A DNA stretch of 64,000 bases from Gluconacetobacter tumulisoli (GTDB lineage: Bacteria; Pseudomonadota; Alphaproteobacteria; Acetobacterales; Acetobacteraceae): NCBI RefSeq assembly GCF_014174155.1, contig NZ_JABEQM010000009.1, forward strand, positions 62,001 to 126,000, written 5' to 3'. The position numbers and the translations under genes are program-made. Each line of letters begins with the position of its first letter. The first letter of the stretch is position 1. Shown here in pieces: positions 54,758-64,000 of the stretch. The notes beneath the pieces are model-generated. The model had not been told where the DNA came from, did not search any database, and saw only the letters and a list, made by a program, of their open reading frames with translations.

Positions 54758-57700
54758 TCACGGAAGGGACGTCGCCCGGGCACGCGCTTCCTTCAGGGCC
54801 ACGGCGAACCGTGCGCGCGTTGCCTGGCCCATGCGGGTCATGCCACAGGCGTCACGCATGCGCGCAATGGCGTCCTCGTCCGGGCAGTCGATGGCGATGG
54901 CACCGGTCGCGAGGTCGACCAGGGCCGCAAGCGGCACCGTCGCCGGATCCACGGCCTTTCCAGCCGTCAGAGACCGGAACGACGCCCCTGCGTCGGGGGC
55001 ATGATCGCCCGACCATAGGAACACCCCGACCTCTTCCTCGGTGCGCGTCACAGTCGCCGGGATTGCACGCTGGATGCGTTCCCGGATTTCGCGCCCCGCA
55101 CGCCCAAACCCATGGTCGCGCGATACGGACTGGATGAGCAGGTCCTCGCGCATCACTCCCGCGCCGTTCAGCGCGCGAACGATGAGTCGTGTCAGCGTCG
55201 GCAGGTAGTTATCGTCCGCGAAACGCGACTGATCGGGCGTTTCATCGGCGACCTGGCCCGGCACCCGCGCATAAGGCGGCCCGGGCTCCGGCTCGGCGCG
55301 CGGTACGGGCCGCACCGGGGCGACATCCGACGGCACGGGAAGCGGCGTGTCGTCGTCGGCGACCGCCGGATCGTCCACCTCCTCCCGTTCAAGCGCCGGG
55401 GCCGGCAGTGCCTCCGCCTCCGCCCGGTCGCGTTCCGCCTGTTCCGCCCGCGCCTTCCGCGCCGTGTCCAGGCACGCCCGCAACGCCAGATCGACACGCT
55501 CGACCTCCCGCGGCGCATTGGTCCACCAATCGGTCGACCAGATGCGAATCACGTTCCAGCCCAGGTTTTCCAGGACGGCCTGGCGCAGCCGGTCCCGATC
55601 GCGGGCCGTGGCACTGCGGTGGTAGGTCGCGCCGTCGCACTCGACGCCGGCCAGGAACGTGCTGGGCAGGTCGGGATCGACCACGCCCAGGTCGACGCGG
55701 AAGCCCGATACGCCGACCTGCGTGACCACGTCCCAGCCCTTCGCCCGCAGCATCCGGGCCACCTCGACCTCGAAGAGACTGTCGAAGCCGCCGACCGACC
55801 CTTCGTGCGCGCCGCAGAGCGCCGTCGCGCCATGCTCGGCGAAAATCAGGAACCTGCGCAGGTCGTGCACACCCAGCGCCTGCGTACGCTCAACCGCGAT
55901 CTGGTTGCCGCGCAGCGACCCGAAGACGATCAGTTGCTCGCGCGCGCGCGTGATCGCCACGTTCAGGCGGCGCTCACCCCCGTCCCGGTTCAGGGGGCCG
56001 AAATTCATCGAGATCCTGCCCGCGGCATCCGGCCCGTAGGTGAGCGAAAACAGCATGACGTCCCGCTCCTCGCCCTGCACGTTCTCGAGATTCTTGATCA
56101 GGAGCGGCTCGTCCGCCTTCTCGCCGATGAACCTCTCGAGGCCGGGGTCCTTCCGCACCTCGGCGTCGAGAAGATCGACGATCCGCTTCTGCTGCTCGCC
56201 GTTGAACGTGACGATACCGACCGACCTGCCGCGCCCGTCGCGCAGGATGCGCAGCGCCTCGGCGACGACCATCCGCGCTTCGGCGGGGTTGGTATGCGAT
56301 CCATTCCGGCCCGGCTCGTAAACGCCGTCGGGTACGAAGCGGAACGACACGGCCCGATCCGCGGTAACCGGGGACGGGAACGTCACAAGATCGCCGCCGT
56401 AGTAAGCCTGGTTCGAGAACGCGATCAGGCTCTCGTGACGACTGCGATAATGCCAGGCCAGGCTGATGGCCGGGATTCCGGCCCCGATGCATTCGTCGAG
56501 GATGGAATCCAGATCCGTCATTTCGTCCGATGCGCCCCCTTCGTCCGGGCCCCTGCCCCGGGCGAAGAAATCCGTCGGCGGCAATTGCTTCGGATCGCCC
56601 ACGACAACGACCTGCCTGCCCCGGCCGATCGCCCCGATCGCATCCCAGGTCGCGATCTGGGACGCCTCGTCGAAGATCACCAGGTCGAAGGGCGCGGCAT
56701 CGGCCGGCAGGTACTGCGCGACCGACAGCGGGCTCATCATCAGGCACGGGGTCAGCGTCCGCAGGGCCCTGGGCATCTTCTCGGCCAGTTGCCGCACCGG
56801 CAGATGGCGGGCCTTCTTGGCCATCTCGCGCGTCAAGACCTTGTATTCCGGGTCATGCTGCCGCGCGGTTTCATCGGGGATCTGGCCGGCCAGCCGCGCC
56901 CGGATCAGCTGGGCGGCCAGGGTCTTGAGCTTCTCGTCGCGTTCGCGGAACCGGAGGATCCGCCCTTCATGCGTCGCGGCGACAAAACCGCTCAGCAGCC
57001 GGGAATCGCTGACGGCATGCATGGTCCACCAGCGCGCATAGTTCGCCTCGAACACCGGGACGACATCGTCGCCCGCGACGATCCCCTGTTCGATCGCCTC
57101 GACCAGCGGCGAGAGGCCAAGATGGGACGCCTCGTGACAGGCCCGGCGCCAGGAGCACCAGTCGCGCAATTCGCGCGCGGCGTCCTTCCAGCCGCGCAGC
57201 CGCCCGGCCAGCCGTTCCGGCCACGCCGCCGTCTTCGGATCGACCAGCGCGCCCGCATCGCTGCCGCTGCAACGCCCCAGACTCTCCATCGCCGTCATGA
57301 GGGTCGCAAACGCCGCGCGATAGCGCGTCATCGCCAGATGGACGCGGCCGCCCTCGTCCAGCAGATCCCGGCCCTCGGCCAGAAGCGTCCTCAGATGCGC
57401 GCGCGCGGCCAGCAGGGCGGCCGTGTCGTCCAGGCATCCGCCCAGGCAGGTCCGCGCCTTCCGCCCCCAGTCGAAGACCGTGTCGATCCGATCGAAATCG
57501 GTATCGAGGCCACGCCACAGATCGCCGATATCCGTGCCATGGGGGGCCGCATTCAGTTTCGCCGCGATCGCGGCGCTCTCGACGAGATGGGCAAGATCGC
57601 TCTCGCAATCCTCGGGCAGGGCGGCCGCGTGAGGCGCCAGCCGCTTGCGGATGGCCTTCTGCGCCATGGAACGCGACAGAATCCATTTCTCCTTGCTTGC

Positions 57701-60700
57701 GCGCCATTCTTCCAGAATGCCGGCCAGGGGCAGAGTATTCACGCTCTCATGCCAGCGCCCGCCCAGGGCGTCGGCCAGCAGGCGATGACGCGCGACGTGC
57801 TCGCGTTCGGCACAGGCCGCGTCGCGGCTTTCCTGCGCGGTGTCTCCGAAGGCCCACGCCGCGGCTTCCGGCCGAAGGAACGACGCGCACAACCCGTCGA
57901 TCCGGGCCAGGCGATCCTGCGACAGGTCATCGGCCTTCAGGGCCAGTGCCTCCGCCACGTCGCGCGCGGCGCGCTGCAGGGCCTCCAGCGCCGAAAGGGC
58001 GGCGTTGACCGCATCCAGCAGGCGCGCCTCCCACAGGGGCGACCAGTCCGCGTGGTCCAGGCCGGCCAGCCGCGGCGACATGACGATATCGCCGATGCGC
58101 TCGTACAATGTCGCGAGATTGCCGGCGGATTCCACCAGACGCTCGTAATCCGCCTTCGTATGCGTATCGGCGTCGGGCCAGACCAGCGGCACCCGCACGA
58201 CCGACGCCTCCTGGGCGCGCAACGTGGCGCCGACCCCCTGATAGGGCGTCCAGCCATTGCGCCGGACGACGTGAAGTTCGCGGACGTAGGCATTCAGCTC
58301 CGCCCGGAGATCGTCCAGGGACAGTTTGGTACGCTCATATTCCCCGGGCTGGAAGCGCTCCAGAACGGTCTGTGCCGCCTGGAACTGTTGCAGCACCTCC
58401 ATCTTGTTCGCCTTGGGCGAGAACAGGTCGAGGCAGAACTCCGCAATGCCGAGCTTGGCCAGCCGCGCCCGGACCACTTCCAGCGCCGTCCGTTTCTCCG
58501 CGACGAAGAGGACAGTCCGGCCCTGGGCCAGGGTATTTGCGATGATGTTGGCGATCGTCTGGCTCTTGCCGGTGCCGGGCGGTCCGATCAGCACGAAATT
58601 CTCGCCCGCCGCGGCGCGCGCCACGGCCTTGAGCTGCGACGAATCCGCTTCCATCGGACAAACCAGGTCGGCCCGGGCCAGGGCATCGTCGAGATCCTGC
58701 GACGCGTCGAAACCGGCCGCAGGCGGGCGTCCCTCCGCCGCGCGATCCTGCACCCCGTTGAGCAGGCAGTTCGCGACATCGTTCGCGCCCAGCTGCGCCC
58801 GCCGTTCCAGCAGATCCTTCCACATCAGGAATTTCGCGAAGCTCAGCGTCGTCAGGCTGACATGCTCGCGGATTTCCCAGCCCGGAACATGCCGCAGGTG
58901 AAGCCGGAAGGCCTCGATGATCTTCGGAACGTCCAGGCCGGCTCCGTCTTCCGGCAGGGCGTCCCCCTCCAGCGCGGGAATGCGGATGTCATAGTCGGTG
59001 CGCAACATCTCCAGCAGCGTCGTGTTGATCCGGCTTTCATCGCCATGCGCGCGCAAGGTGAAGGGCGATTTGACGCTGGCGCGCTCCAGGATCACGGGGA
59101 CGAGAATCAGCGGCGCAAGATACGGCTTCGCCTTGTCCCGGGCCGTCCAGGCGACCGCCCCGATCGTCAGGAAGAGCACGTTGGTGCCGCCGTCCTGCTC
59201 GGTCGCGCGGGCATGGCGGTAGATCTCGGTCAGCGCGTCCTGAAGCCTGGCCTCCCGGCGCTGGACCACCAGCTCCCGGCGGCCCAGCGCCTCCATCGCA
59301 TAGGCCCGCGCCGCGTCTTCATGATGGCGGTCCTGATGGAGCGCCTTGCTCCGCGGATCGTCCTCATCCATCAGGCCCGGCGCCGCAACGAAGCGGAGCG
59401 GCTTGCCTTTCCCGCCGGCCCGCATGTCGGCCACCAGGTCTTCGAGCGCGGCCGGATCCGGGCAGTCGATCTCGATAAGCTGTCGATCCGACTTCGGCAG
59501 GTTCAGAAGACGGTTGCGCGCCGACATGTCGAGCAGGCGGTTGCACCAGCGCTGCACGCGATCCTCCGGCCCCTCGGGCAGGCGCTCTTCCTCCCGGTCC
59601 TCGCGCAGGACGGGCGGGGGGTCGAAGGCAGGCTGTTCGGAAGCGTCTTCCAGACCGTCCCCGGCCGTGTCCTCGGCAGGTGATACCGAAGTGGACAGGG
59701 GCCGGATGCGGCGCAGGCGCGCGCGATGGATATCGATGATTTCACGAAAATCGCTCTCGTCCGCGCCATTGCCTTCGCGAAGATTGCTCTCTCCCCGTTC
59801 GCACGCCGCGGCGAAACCCGGCTTGCGTGCCGCGGTCACCAATGTCGTTTCGAACACGCGCAGGTCATCGAGCTTCAGCCTGTTCCGGATGGCCGGCAGG
59901 TCCTGGACGATCGACGCACCCGCATCCTGCTGCGAGAGCCAGAAACCGGCGAACGCGTGCCCCCTGGTCAGGACGATCAGCGGCCGGAGGCCCGCCGCCT
60001 CCAGACAGGCGGCGAACAGCACGGTGGTATCGAGACACGTCGCCAGGCGTTCGTCGACCACCTGGCTCGGCAGGCGGATACGCTGGCCGTGATCGACGAA
60101 GGAGGCCGGCGGATTGATATATGCGATATCCAGACCGCAGATCGCGCACCAGATGGCCTGTGCCTGGGCCCACACGCGGGTCTTGTCCCCCTGGTACCCT
60201 TCCAGCGCGGGGGACTGCCCCGCGCCGCGGAGGATATCCGACGCATTCCGCAGGATCCGGGCGATCGCCGGATCGTTCGGCAGGACGAAGGCGGCAAGAA
60301 TGTCGGGTATGCCGGACAGGCCGCCCCACTCGTTGCGGGCCAGGACCCGGATGTCGTGCGTGCTCCGCGCAAGCTCCCGCCCGCCGGCACGCGCAACGAA
60401 GCTGACTGTGGCGCGAGAGGCTTCCGTCTGCGCCGAGAGCAGCGTGCCGTCGAGCGTGAGGTCGCGTTCGCTCACCAGGCGAAGCTGACGGCCCCCGACC
60501 TGTTGCAGGCGCCACGAACGCGGCCGCAGGAACGGCGGCTCGCTGGTGATCGAGATGTCGACGAGCGGATATTCGGTTTCGCTCCTGTTCTCGAACGCCA
60601 GTTCCTCGAGGATCGGGACGCTGTTCTCCCACAGGCTGGCGTTGACAGCCTCTTGCAGGACGATCTGGAGTGTCGCCGTTTCGACGGGCCGTTCTTCCGC

Positions 60701-60736
60701 GATGCCCTCGGGATCGTGTTCGAGCATCGCGTCCAT
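54758..60736 (-). CDS. Giant DUF4011 / SF1 helicase / Vsr-like nuclease / DUF3320 protein
   Basis: The start is ATG 60736 (GAAGGT site seven bases before it); the frame runs on to 60850 without support. About 1992 aa. Domains in order: an N-terminal beta-rich region; a transglutaminase-like segment (CLDTTVLFAACLEAAGLRP then RGHAFAGFW, Cys near 234, His near 260); DUF4011 (RWCNRLLDMSARNRLLNL, about 390-405). Then an SF1 helicase with Walker A GPPGTGKS (about 718), Walker B VIFDEASQI (about 1357) and LNVAITRAREQLIVFGS (about 1592). Next a Vsr-like nuclease (VECDGATYHRSATARDRDRL, about 1702) and a C-terminal DUF3320 (about 1845-1900). Such multidomain proteins occur as single-gene candidate defence factors; activity here is untested. 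Confidence 0.85.
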   Translation of the reverse strand: MDAMLEHDPEGIAEERPVETATLQIVLQEAVNASLWENSVPILEELAFENRSETEYPLVDISITSEPPFLRPRSWRLQQVGGRQLRLVSERDLTLDGTLLSAQTEASRATVSFVARAGGRELARSTHDIRVLARNEWGGLSGIPDILAAFVLPNDPAIARILRNASDILRGAGQSPALEGYQGDKTRVWAQAQAIWCAICGLDIAYINPPASFVDHGQRIRLPSQVVDERLATCLDTTVLFAACLEAAGLRPLIVLTRGHAFAGFWLSQQDAGASIVQDLPAIRNRLKLDDLRVFETTLVTAARKPGFAAACERGESNLREGNGADESDFREIIDIHRARLRRIRPLSTSVSPAEDTAGDGLEDASEQPAFDPPPVLREDREEERLPEGPEDRVQRWCNRLLDMSARNRLLNLPKSDRQLIEIDCPDPAALEDLVADMRAGGKGKPLRFVAAPGLMDEDDPRSKALHQDRHHEDAARAYAMEALGRRELVVQRREARLQDALTEIYRHARATEQDGGTNVLFLTIGAVAWTARDKAKPYLAPLILVPVILERASVKSPFTLRAHGDESRINTTLLEMLRTDYDIRIPALEGDALPEDGAGLDVPKIIEAFRLHLRHVPGWEIREHVSLTTLSFAKFLMWKDLLERRAQLGANDVANCLLNGVQDRAAEGRPPAAGFDASQDLDDALARADLVCPMEADSSQLKAVARAAAGENFVLIGPPGTGKSQTIANIIANTLAQGRTVLFVAEKRTALEVVRARLAKLGIAEFCLDLFSPKANKMEVLQQFQAAQTVLERFQPGEYERTKLSLDDLRAELNAYVRELHVVRRNGWTPYQGVGATLRAQEASVVRVPLVWPDADTHTKADYERLVESAGNLATLYERIGDIVMSPRLAGLDHADWSPLWEARLLDAVNAALSALEALQRAARDVAEALALKADDLSQDRLARIDGLCASFLRPEAAAWAFGDTAQESRDAACAEREHVARHRLLADALGGRWHESVNTLPLAGILEEWRASKEKWILSRSMAQKAIRKRLAPHAAALPEDCESDLAHLVESAAIAAKLNAAPHGTDIGDLWRGLDTDFDRIDTVFDWGRKARTCLGGCLDDTAALLAARAHLRTLLAEGRDLLDEGGRVHLAMTRYRAAFATLMTAMESLGRCSGSDAGALVDPKTAAWPERLAGRLRGWKDAARELRDWCSWRRACHEASHLGLSPLVEAIEQGIVAGDDVVPVFEANYARWWTMHAVSDSRLLSGFVAATHEGRILRFRERDEKLKTLAAQLIRARLAGQIPDETARQHDPEYKVLTREMAKKARHLPVRQLAEKMPRALRTLTPCLMMSPLSVAQYLPADAAPFDLVIFDEASQIATWDAIGAIGRGRQVVVVGDPKQLPPTDFFARGRGPDEGGASDEMTDLDSILDECIGAGIPAISLAWHYRSRHESLIAFSNQAYYGGDLVTFPSPVTADRAVSFRFVPDGVYEPGRNGSHTNPAEARMVVAEALRILRDGRGRSVGIVTFNGEQQKRIVDLLDAEVRKDPGLERFIGEKADEPLLIKNLENVQGEERDVMLFSLTYGPDAAGRISMNFGPLNRDGGERRLNVAITRAREQLIVFGSLRGNQIAVERTQALGVHDLRRFLIFAEHGATALCGAHEGSVGGFDSLFEVEVARMLRAKGWDVVTQVGVSGFRVDLGVVDPDLPSTFLAGVECDGATYHRSATARDRDRLRQAVLENLGWNVIRIWSTDWWTNAPREVERVDLALRACLDTARKARAEQAERDRAEAEALPAPALEREEVDDPAVADDDTPLPVPSDVAPVRPVPRAEPEPGPPYARVPGQVADETPDQSRFADDNYLPTLTRLIVRALNGAGVMREDLLIQSVSRDHGFGRAGREIRERIQRAIPATVTRTEEEVGVFLWSGDHAPDAGASFRSLTAGKAVDPATVPLAALVDLATGAIAIDCPDEDAIARMRDACGMTRMGQATRARFAVALKEARARATSLP

Positions 60737-60874
60737 CGGGGGTACCTTCAGCTGCTGGCATGCTGCCCCGTTCGGCCGCGACCATCGGGGGCAGGCTGGC
60801 GGGAACGCATTGATATTTCGGTGCAAATCAGTCTGGGCGATCCCTTCCAAATAGACAAGCCCGGTCGTCCCGCC

Positions 60875-62083
60875 TCACTGGCCGGCGGGCGCGCAGGACG
60901 GTTCGACCGCTTCCCCCGCCATGACGGCCCGGGTGAAGGCGGCTGAATCCGGAACGGACGCCATCACCGTCTGTGAATGGTCCAGTCTCTTGTAGAGATG
61001 CGCCTGGACAATCGTTCCGGCCCGGCATGCATCCTTCACCAGCAGAAGCTGCCCATCCGGGGCGACGTCCCGGTCCCGGGCGCCCGTACCGACGAAAAGC
61101 GGCGTCCGGAGCTTCAGGGTCGGAAACGCCATGGCACGGAAACTCGACGCAAGGGCGACCCCCACCCCCGGCGTGAAGGCATTGGCCTGCGTCAGATGTT
61201 CCGCCTTGATCAGATCGAACAGGCCGGGAAAACAGAGCGTGGATGCCGCATGAAACGCGCTCATCGCCCGGGGGGTGAAGGCCGCCGACGCGTCGAAGGA
61301 CGGGTCCAGCCCGGCCTTGGATGCGCCCATCAGCAGCGCATAAGCCACCAGGGGATCAGCCTCCCCGTTCCTGGACGCTGCCTTCCCGGCCCCGTGCGCC
61401 CGGGCCGTCAGCGCCTTCGCGATCTGCGGCGTCATGTAGGGAATACCGGTCGCCACCGTGCCGCGAATATCCAGCGCGGGCGCATAGTCCGGCGCATAGG
61501 CGGTTGCCGCGAACGCGGCGCCGGCGCCCTGCGACTGGCCGACGATCATGATCCGGTTGCGCAGGTCCGGCAGCCCGGACAGGGCGGCGCGCACGCCGTC
61601 GAGCACGCTGTAGGCCTCGGCGCGCGCGTTCAGATAGGGATGGGTGCCATCGCTGCCCAAGCCCTGGTAGTCGGTGGCAACGATCGCGAAGCCCCGGCGC
61701 AGCCATTCGGCCAGATAGGCCTGGTCGCGCGCGGAATGCGGATTGCGGGACGGCGCGCAGCTATCGGCAATGCCGACCGTGCCATGCGCCCAGGCCACGA
61801 TCGGCCATCCACCCGCCGGCGCCGGCCCGGCCGGATAGATCACTTCGCCCGTCACCGGCACCAGACCCGATCCGGTCACGCCATCGGTCGACAGATAGGT
61901 GATCGTCAGGGCATCCGCCGCGCCCGGCACGCTGTCCGCGACCGCAAGCGGGGCCTGCGCGGTCAGGCTGCCCGCCGCCGGGGCGCGCTGCACCACGGCG
62001 GCCGGGGCGGGAGACGCCGCATTCTGGCACGCGGCCAGGACGGGCATCAGCGCGCCGATCATCAGGACAGGCAATCGTTTCAT
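60875..62083 (-). CDS. Secretory lipase (LIP family), probable lipoprotein
   Basis: A 402-aa protein with a lipobox after a signal peptide (MPVLAACQ, Cys19). The alpha/beta-hydrolase core shows WAHGTVGIADSCAPSRNP near the oxyanion region, ATDYQGLGSDGTHPYL, the nucleophile GQSQGAG, Asp in GARDRDVAP and His in LDHSQTV. This matches the fungal/bacterial secretory lipase (LIP) family, which hydrolyses lipids or esters. As a lipoprotein it probably acts at the outer membrane or periplasm. ATG 62083 begins the signal. It lies 59 bp from the next minus-strand gene. Confidence 0.85.
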   Translation of the reverse strand: MKRLPVLMIGALMPVLAACQNAASPAPAAVVQRAPAAGSLTAQAPLAVADSVPGAADALTITYLSTDGVTGSGLVPVTGEVIYPAGPAPAGGWPIVAWAHGTVGIADSCAPSRNPHSARDQAYLAEWLRRGFAIVATDYQGLGSDGTHPYLNARAEAYSVLDGVRAALSGLPDLRNRIMIVGQSQGAGAAFAATAYAPDYAPALDIRGTVATGIPYMTPQIAKALTARAHGAGKAASRNGEADPLVAYALLMGASKAGLDPSFDASAAFTPRAMSAFHAASTLCFPGLFDLIKAEHLTQANAFTPGVGVALASSFRAMAFPTLKLRTPLFVGTGARDRDVAPDGQLLLVKDACRAGTIVQAHLYKRLDHSQTVMASVPDSAAFTRAVMAGEAVEPSCAPAGQ

Positions 62084-62141
62084 GAGGAAGGCTCCGGCCG
62101 GCGGGGACGAGAGAAGAGAAGAAGAAAAAACCAGTGAAGGA

Positions 62142-62930
62142 CTACGGCTTGCGGAATTTCAGTACAACCTGGTCGGTATGGCCGCGAATCGCCGGGTCGA
62201 AGACGGTAAGGGTATGCGTATCCTGCCGATTGACCAGAATTCCGCTCTGGCCCTCGAACTGGAACCCGGCGGCCTCGACCTGCTGACGGATGATAGCCGG
62301 ATCGATCCGATGCAGCGGGCGGACATCGTCCGGGCTCATGCCCGGATTGGCCACATGATCCACAACCATGAAAATCCCGCCCCGACGAAGGGCGGCGAAA
62401 ACCGCCTTGTCGAGCGCAAGCGCCGCATCGGCCCCGACGCCATAATAGACGTCGTGATAATTCTGCGATGTCCACGCAAGGTCCAGCGGCTTGGGAATGC
62501 TGATCGCGTCCAGCGGCTGGACCAGCGCCGTGACGTTGCCGAAGGCCGGATCGGCGGCAATCGCCTTGACCGCATCCGCGGCATCCGGTTTCTGCGCCAC
62601 CCGTGCGGCCGAAACGACGGCCCAGACATGGCCCTTCGCGCCGACGGCATTGCTGAAGATCCGCGTGAAATAGCCCTTCCCGGGCATGATATCCGCGACA
62701 TTCATCCCGGGCCGGAGCCCGGCAAACGCAAGCAGGCCGGCAGGCTTGCGGTTGGCATCCGCTGCTCGGTCCGCCTCGGGCCGGTCGGCATTCCCCAGTG
62801 CCGCGGCAAGGCCGACACTCGCGCCGCGCCGAGAGAGAGCCAAGGCAGACTGCGCGGCAGCGGGCGGCACCGCCCCCGCGCCAAGCGCCGCGACAACGGC
62901 CAAAGTAACGAAAGACCTGCGAACGGCCAT
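62142..62930 (-). CDS. Periplasmic predicted methyltransferase-fold protein (COG4798-like)
   Basis: ATG 62930 follows a GGGGGC ribosome site; ATG 62948 is less favoured. The 262-aa protein starts with a signal peptide (RSFVTLAVVAALGAGAVPPAAAQ). The SAM-methyltransferase fold is recognisable by LRPGMNVADIMPGKGYFTRIFSNAVGAKGHVWAV, LDLAWTSQNYHDVY and GGIFMVVDHVANPGM. Export is unusual, because SAM is cytoplasmic; the family (COG4798) is known with a signal peptide but its activity is unclear. No function beyond the fold is claimed. Confidence 0.8.
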   Translation of the reverse strand: MAVRRSFVTLAVVAALGAGAVPPAAAQSALALSRRGASVGLAAALGNADRPEADRAADANRKPAGLLAFAGLRPGMNVADIMPGKGYFTRIFSNAVGAKGHVWAVVSAARVAQKPDAADAVKAIAADPAFGNVTALVQPLDAISIPKPLDLAWTSQNYHDVYYGVGADAALALDKAVFAALRRGGIFMVVDHVANPGMSPDDVRPLHRIDPAIIRQQVEAAGFQFEGQSGILVNRQDTHTLTVFDPAIRGHTDQVVLKFRKP

Positions 62931-63047
62931 GGATTTGCCCCCTTGCACTATTCGACCCGGAGCGTAACAGGAATGGCCACGCTGGCCACCCCGCGCACGA
63001 ACACGCCACCCCTGCTTGCAGGACGCCGTTTTCCCTTCACCCCGAAT

Positions 63048-63437
63048 TTACTTTCCAGGCGGGGAGCAGATTTCGACCAGACATCCGTTGAGGTCCCGCA
63101 CATAACCGATCGTTTGTCCCCACGGCGCTTCGACCGGGGACTTGATCCCGGCCGCGCCGGCGGCCACCGCCGCGGCATAGGCCGCATGCGGATCGGACGT
63201 GACAAGGGCGATTTCGAATCCGGCTGCAGGATCGGCCGGCCTGTTGGGTCGAATGGCAAGCCCGTTCATGTCGGCCATCGGCTCCCCGGCAAAGGCGAGC
63301 GTCGTGTCGCCCGTCTCCATTTCTGCATAAAGGCCGCTCTCGTGGACGAAGCGACATTCCAGGCCGAACGCCTGTTCGTAAAAAGCGACGGTCGCACGAA
63401 CGTCGGCAACATAGATGATCGTATATCCGAGTTTCAT
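63048..63437 (-). CDS. Glyoxalase/VOC-superfamily protein
   Basis: A 129-aa VOC protein, two beta-alpha-beta-beta-beta units: GYTIIYVADVRATVAFYEQAFGLECRFVHESG and then VTSDPHAAYAAAVAAGAAGIKSPVEAPWGQTIGYVRDLNGCLVEICS. The C-terminal Glu is a typical metal ligand, while the usual first-strand His is not obvious (the first strand reads YTIIYV). It may be a metal-dependent enzyme or a binding protein; the substrate is not predictable. No operon partner is clear. Confidence 0.82.
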   Translation of the reverse strand: MKLGYTIIYVADVRATVAFYEQAFGLECRFVHESGLYAEMETGDTTLAFAGEPMADMNGLAIRPNRPADPAAGFEIALVTSDPHAAYAAAVAAGAAGIKSPVEAPWGQTIGYVRDLNGCLVEICSPPGK

Positions 63438-63647
63438 GGCAATGGGGCCCGTTATGCACCCTGATGGCTGCGGATGTCTTTCAAGGGAAAAGTGCTTCTT
63501 CTTTTTCTGAAGAAAAGGAAGAAAAAACTTTTATCTGCCTCTCCTTGAAATTCATATACACGACATGACGGAATTCGACAGCCTGCACGCCACGGCGCGC
63601 AGAACACACGTCGGATCGCCGCCAGTCCACATTCTCGAAATAGCCTG
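63438..63647. other. Intergenic region with no recognised gene
   Basis: Short, AT-richer gap between the VOC gene and the cupin relic. Nothing assignable. Confidence 0.4.
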
Positions 63648-64000
63648 TTATCTCGCCTTGGATGGGTCGTCCGCTGGATTGACATAGGTCATACCGAAAG
63701 GTCGAATTCCATACATTTCCAGTATTTTACAGGAATTTCCTGTCCAACGGGCATACGGATTACCTTTCGGCAGACGCCCCATCGATGCCAGATCTTGCAT
63801 CTACGAACCCGCGAATATGGCAGCATTTTCACGCGAATAAAAAATTCCGGGTCGAATGTATTGCCGTAAACCGTGGCGATTTTCAGTTCCCTGGGAAAAT
63901 CCGGCGGTACCGCTTCCCATTTGATCCGCTCTTTTGTGAGAACGACGGCATCCTCTTCGGCCAGGCGGCCGACGAGACACCAAGCACGACGCCCGATACG
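63648..64000 (-). pseudogene. Decayed cupin gene, 5' end outside window
   Basis: The minus-strand frame from the right edge reads EEDAVVLTKERIKWEAVPP, then ELKIATVYGNTFDPEFFIRVKMLP, which is the opening of a cupin domain (ChrR-like or DUF4437-like). A frame shift is also visible at the left of this, since a signal-like stretch (VVLGVSSAAW) sits in the neighbouring frame. After FFIRVKMLP the cupin core is missing. The C-terminal family ending (RPFGMTYVNPADDPS) then appears in another frame, stopping at 63648. So the gene has an internal deletion plus at least two frame changes. Confidence 0.62.

Noticed and set aside
55112-59683. 1523-aa plus-strand open frame opposite the giant helicase gene
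   Set aside because: It is an antisense shadow: high GC3 in the real gene removes stop codons on the other strand. Its sequence is Arg/Gln/His-rich with no domain.

Overview
The window is about 64 kb of GC-rich DNA that reads as a chromosome segment of an acetic acid bacterium (Acetobacteraceae, perhaps Gluconacetobacter-like). The lineage is an inference. It rests on an NAD-dependent xylitol dehydrogenase that resembles the Gluconobacter enzyme as I remember it, on a dispersed intergenic repeat of a kind I associate with this family, on alphaproteobacterial-type DksA, LepA and CysG, and on codon use strongly biased to G/C at third positions. No database search was possible.

Layout. 1-10.7 kb: a PdxA-like gene divergent from a LysR regulator, then a decayed iron-uptake cluster (truncated TonB-dependent receptor, truncated TonB, frameshifted Fur-like gene, shredded PepSY-TM permease). 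Interspersed are an intact RcnB-like protein, a PadR regulator with a perfect inverted-repeat operator, an O-methyltransferase, a xylitol dehydrogenase and a coupled reductase/dioxygenase pair. 10.7-16.7 kb: mobA divergent from mobB-cysG (molybdenum cofactor and siroheme), NnrU, an HpxZ/AtzH-like protein, a redoxin/2OG-Fe(II) oxygenase fusion, and an HTH/S24-like regulator. 16.7-24.5 kb: a heavy-metal efflux system (czcC-czcB-czcA order on the minus strand) followed by its likely two-component system. 24.7-33.8 kb: lepA, tRNA-Ser with a decayed integrase behind it, a Tat-exported spermidine dehydrogenase-like enzyme, IS and integrase scars, isocitrate lyase with a strong terminator, a DUF72 protein, another IS scar and tRNA-Thr.

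33.8-42 kb: dksA, an orphan NodT-type outer-membrane efflux lipoprotein divergent from a TetR regulator with a palindromic operator between them, DUF4112, then an intact iron-uptake operon (Fur box, TonB-dependent siderophore receptor, DUF3649, PepSY-TM, DUF3325). This is the working counterpart of the decayed cluster at the left end. 42-54.7 kb: a retropepsin-fold protein without catalytic motifs, an SDR, a frameshifted alpha/beta-hydrolase, a large MscS channel, an AsmA-family protein, a DMT exporter, a GNAT protein, panB and a second acetyltransferase-like protein. 54.7-64 kb: a giant (about 1990 aa) DUF4011 / SF1 helicase / Vsr-like nuclease / DUF3320 protein that also carries a transglutaminase-like Cys/His pair near its N-terminus, then a secretory lipase, a periplasmic methyltransferase-fold protein, a VOC protein and a decayed cupin gene at the right edge.

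Two themes stand out. First, gene decay is frequent: at least five protein genes are broken, two of them at homopolymer tracts, so sequence error must be excluded before calling all of them true pseudogenes. Second, the giant helicase is the best candidate for a stand-alone defence-type protein. The rest is mostly housekeeping, metal homeostasis and redox metabolism.
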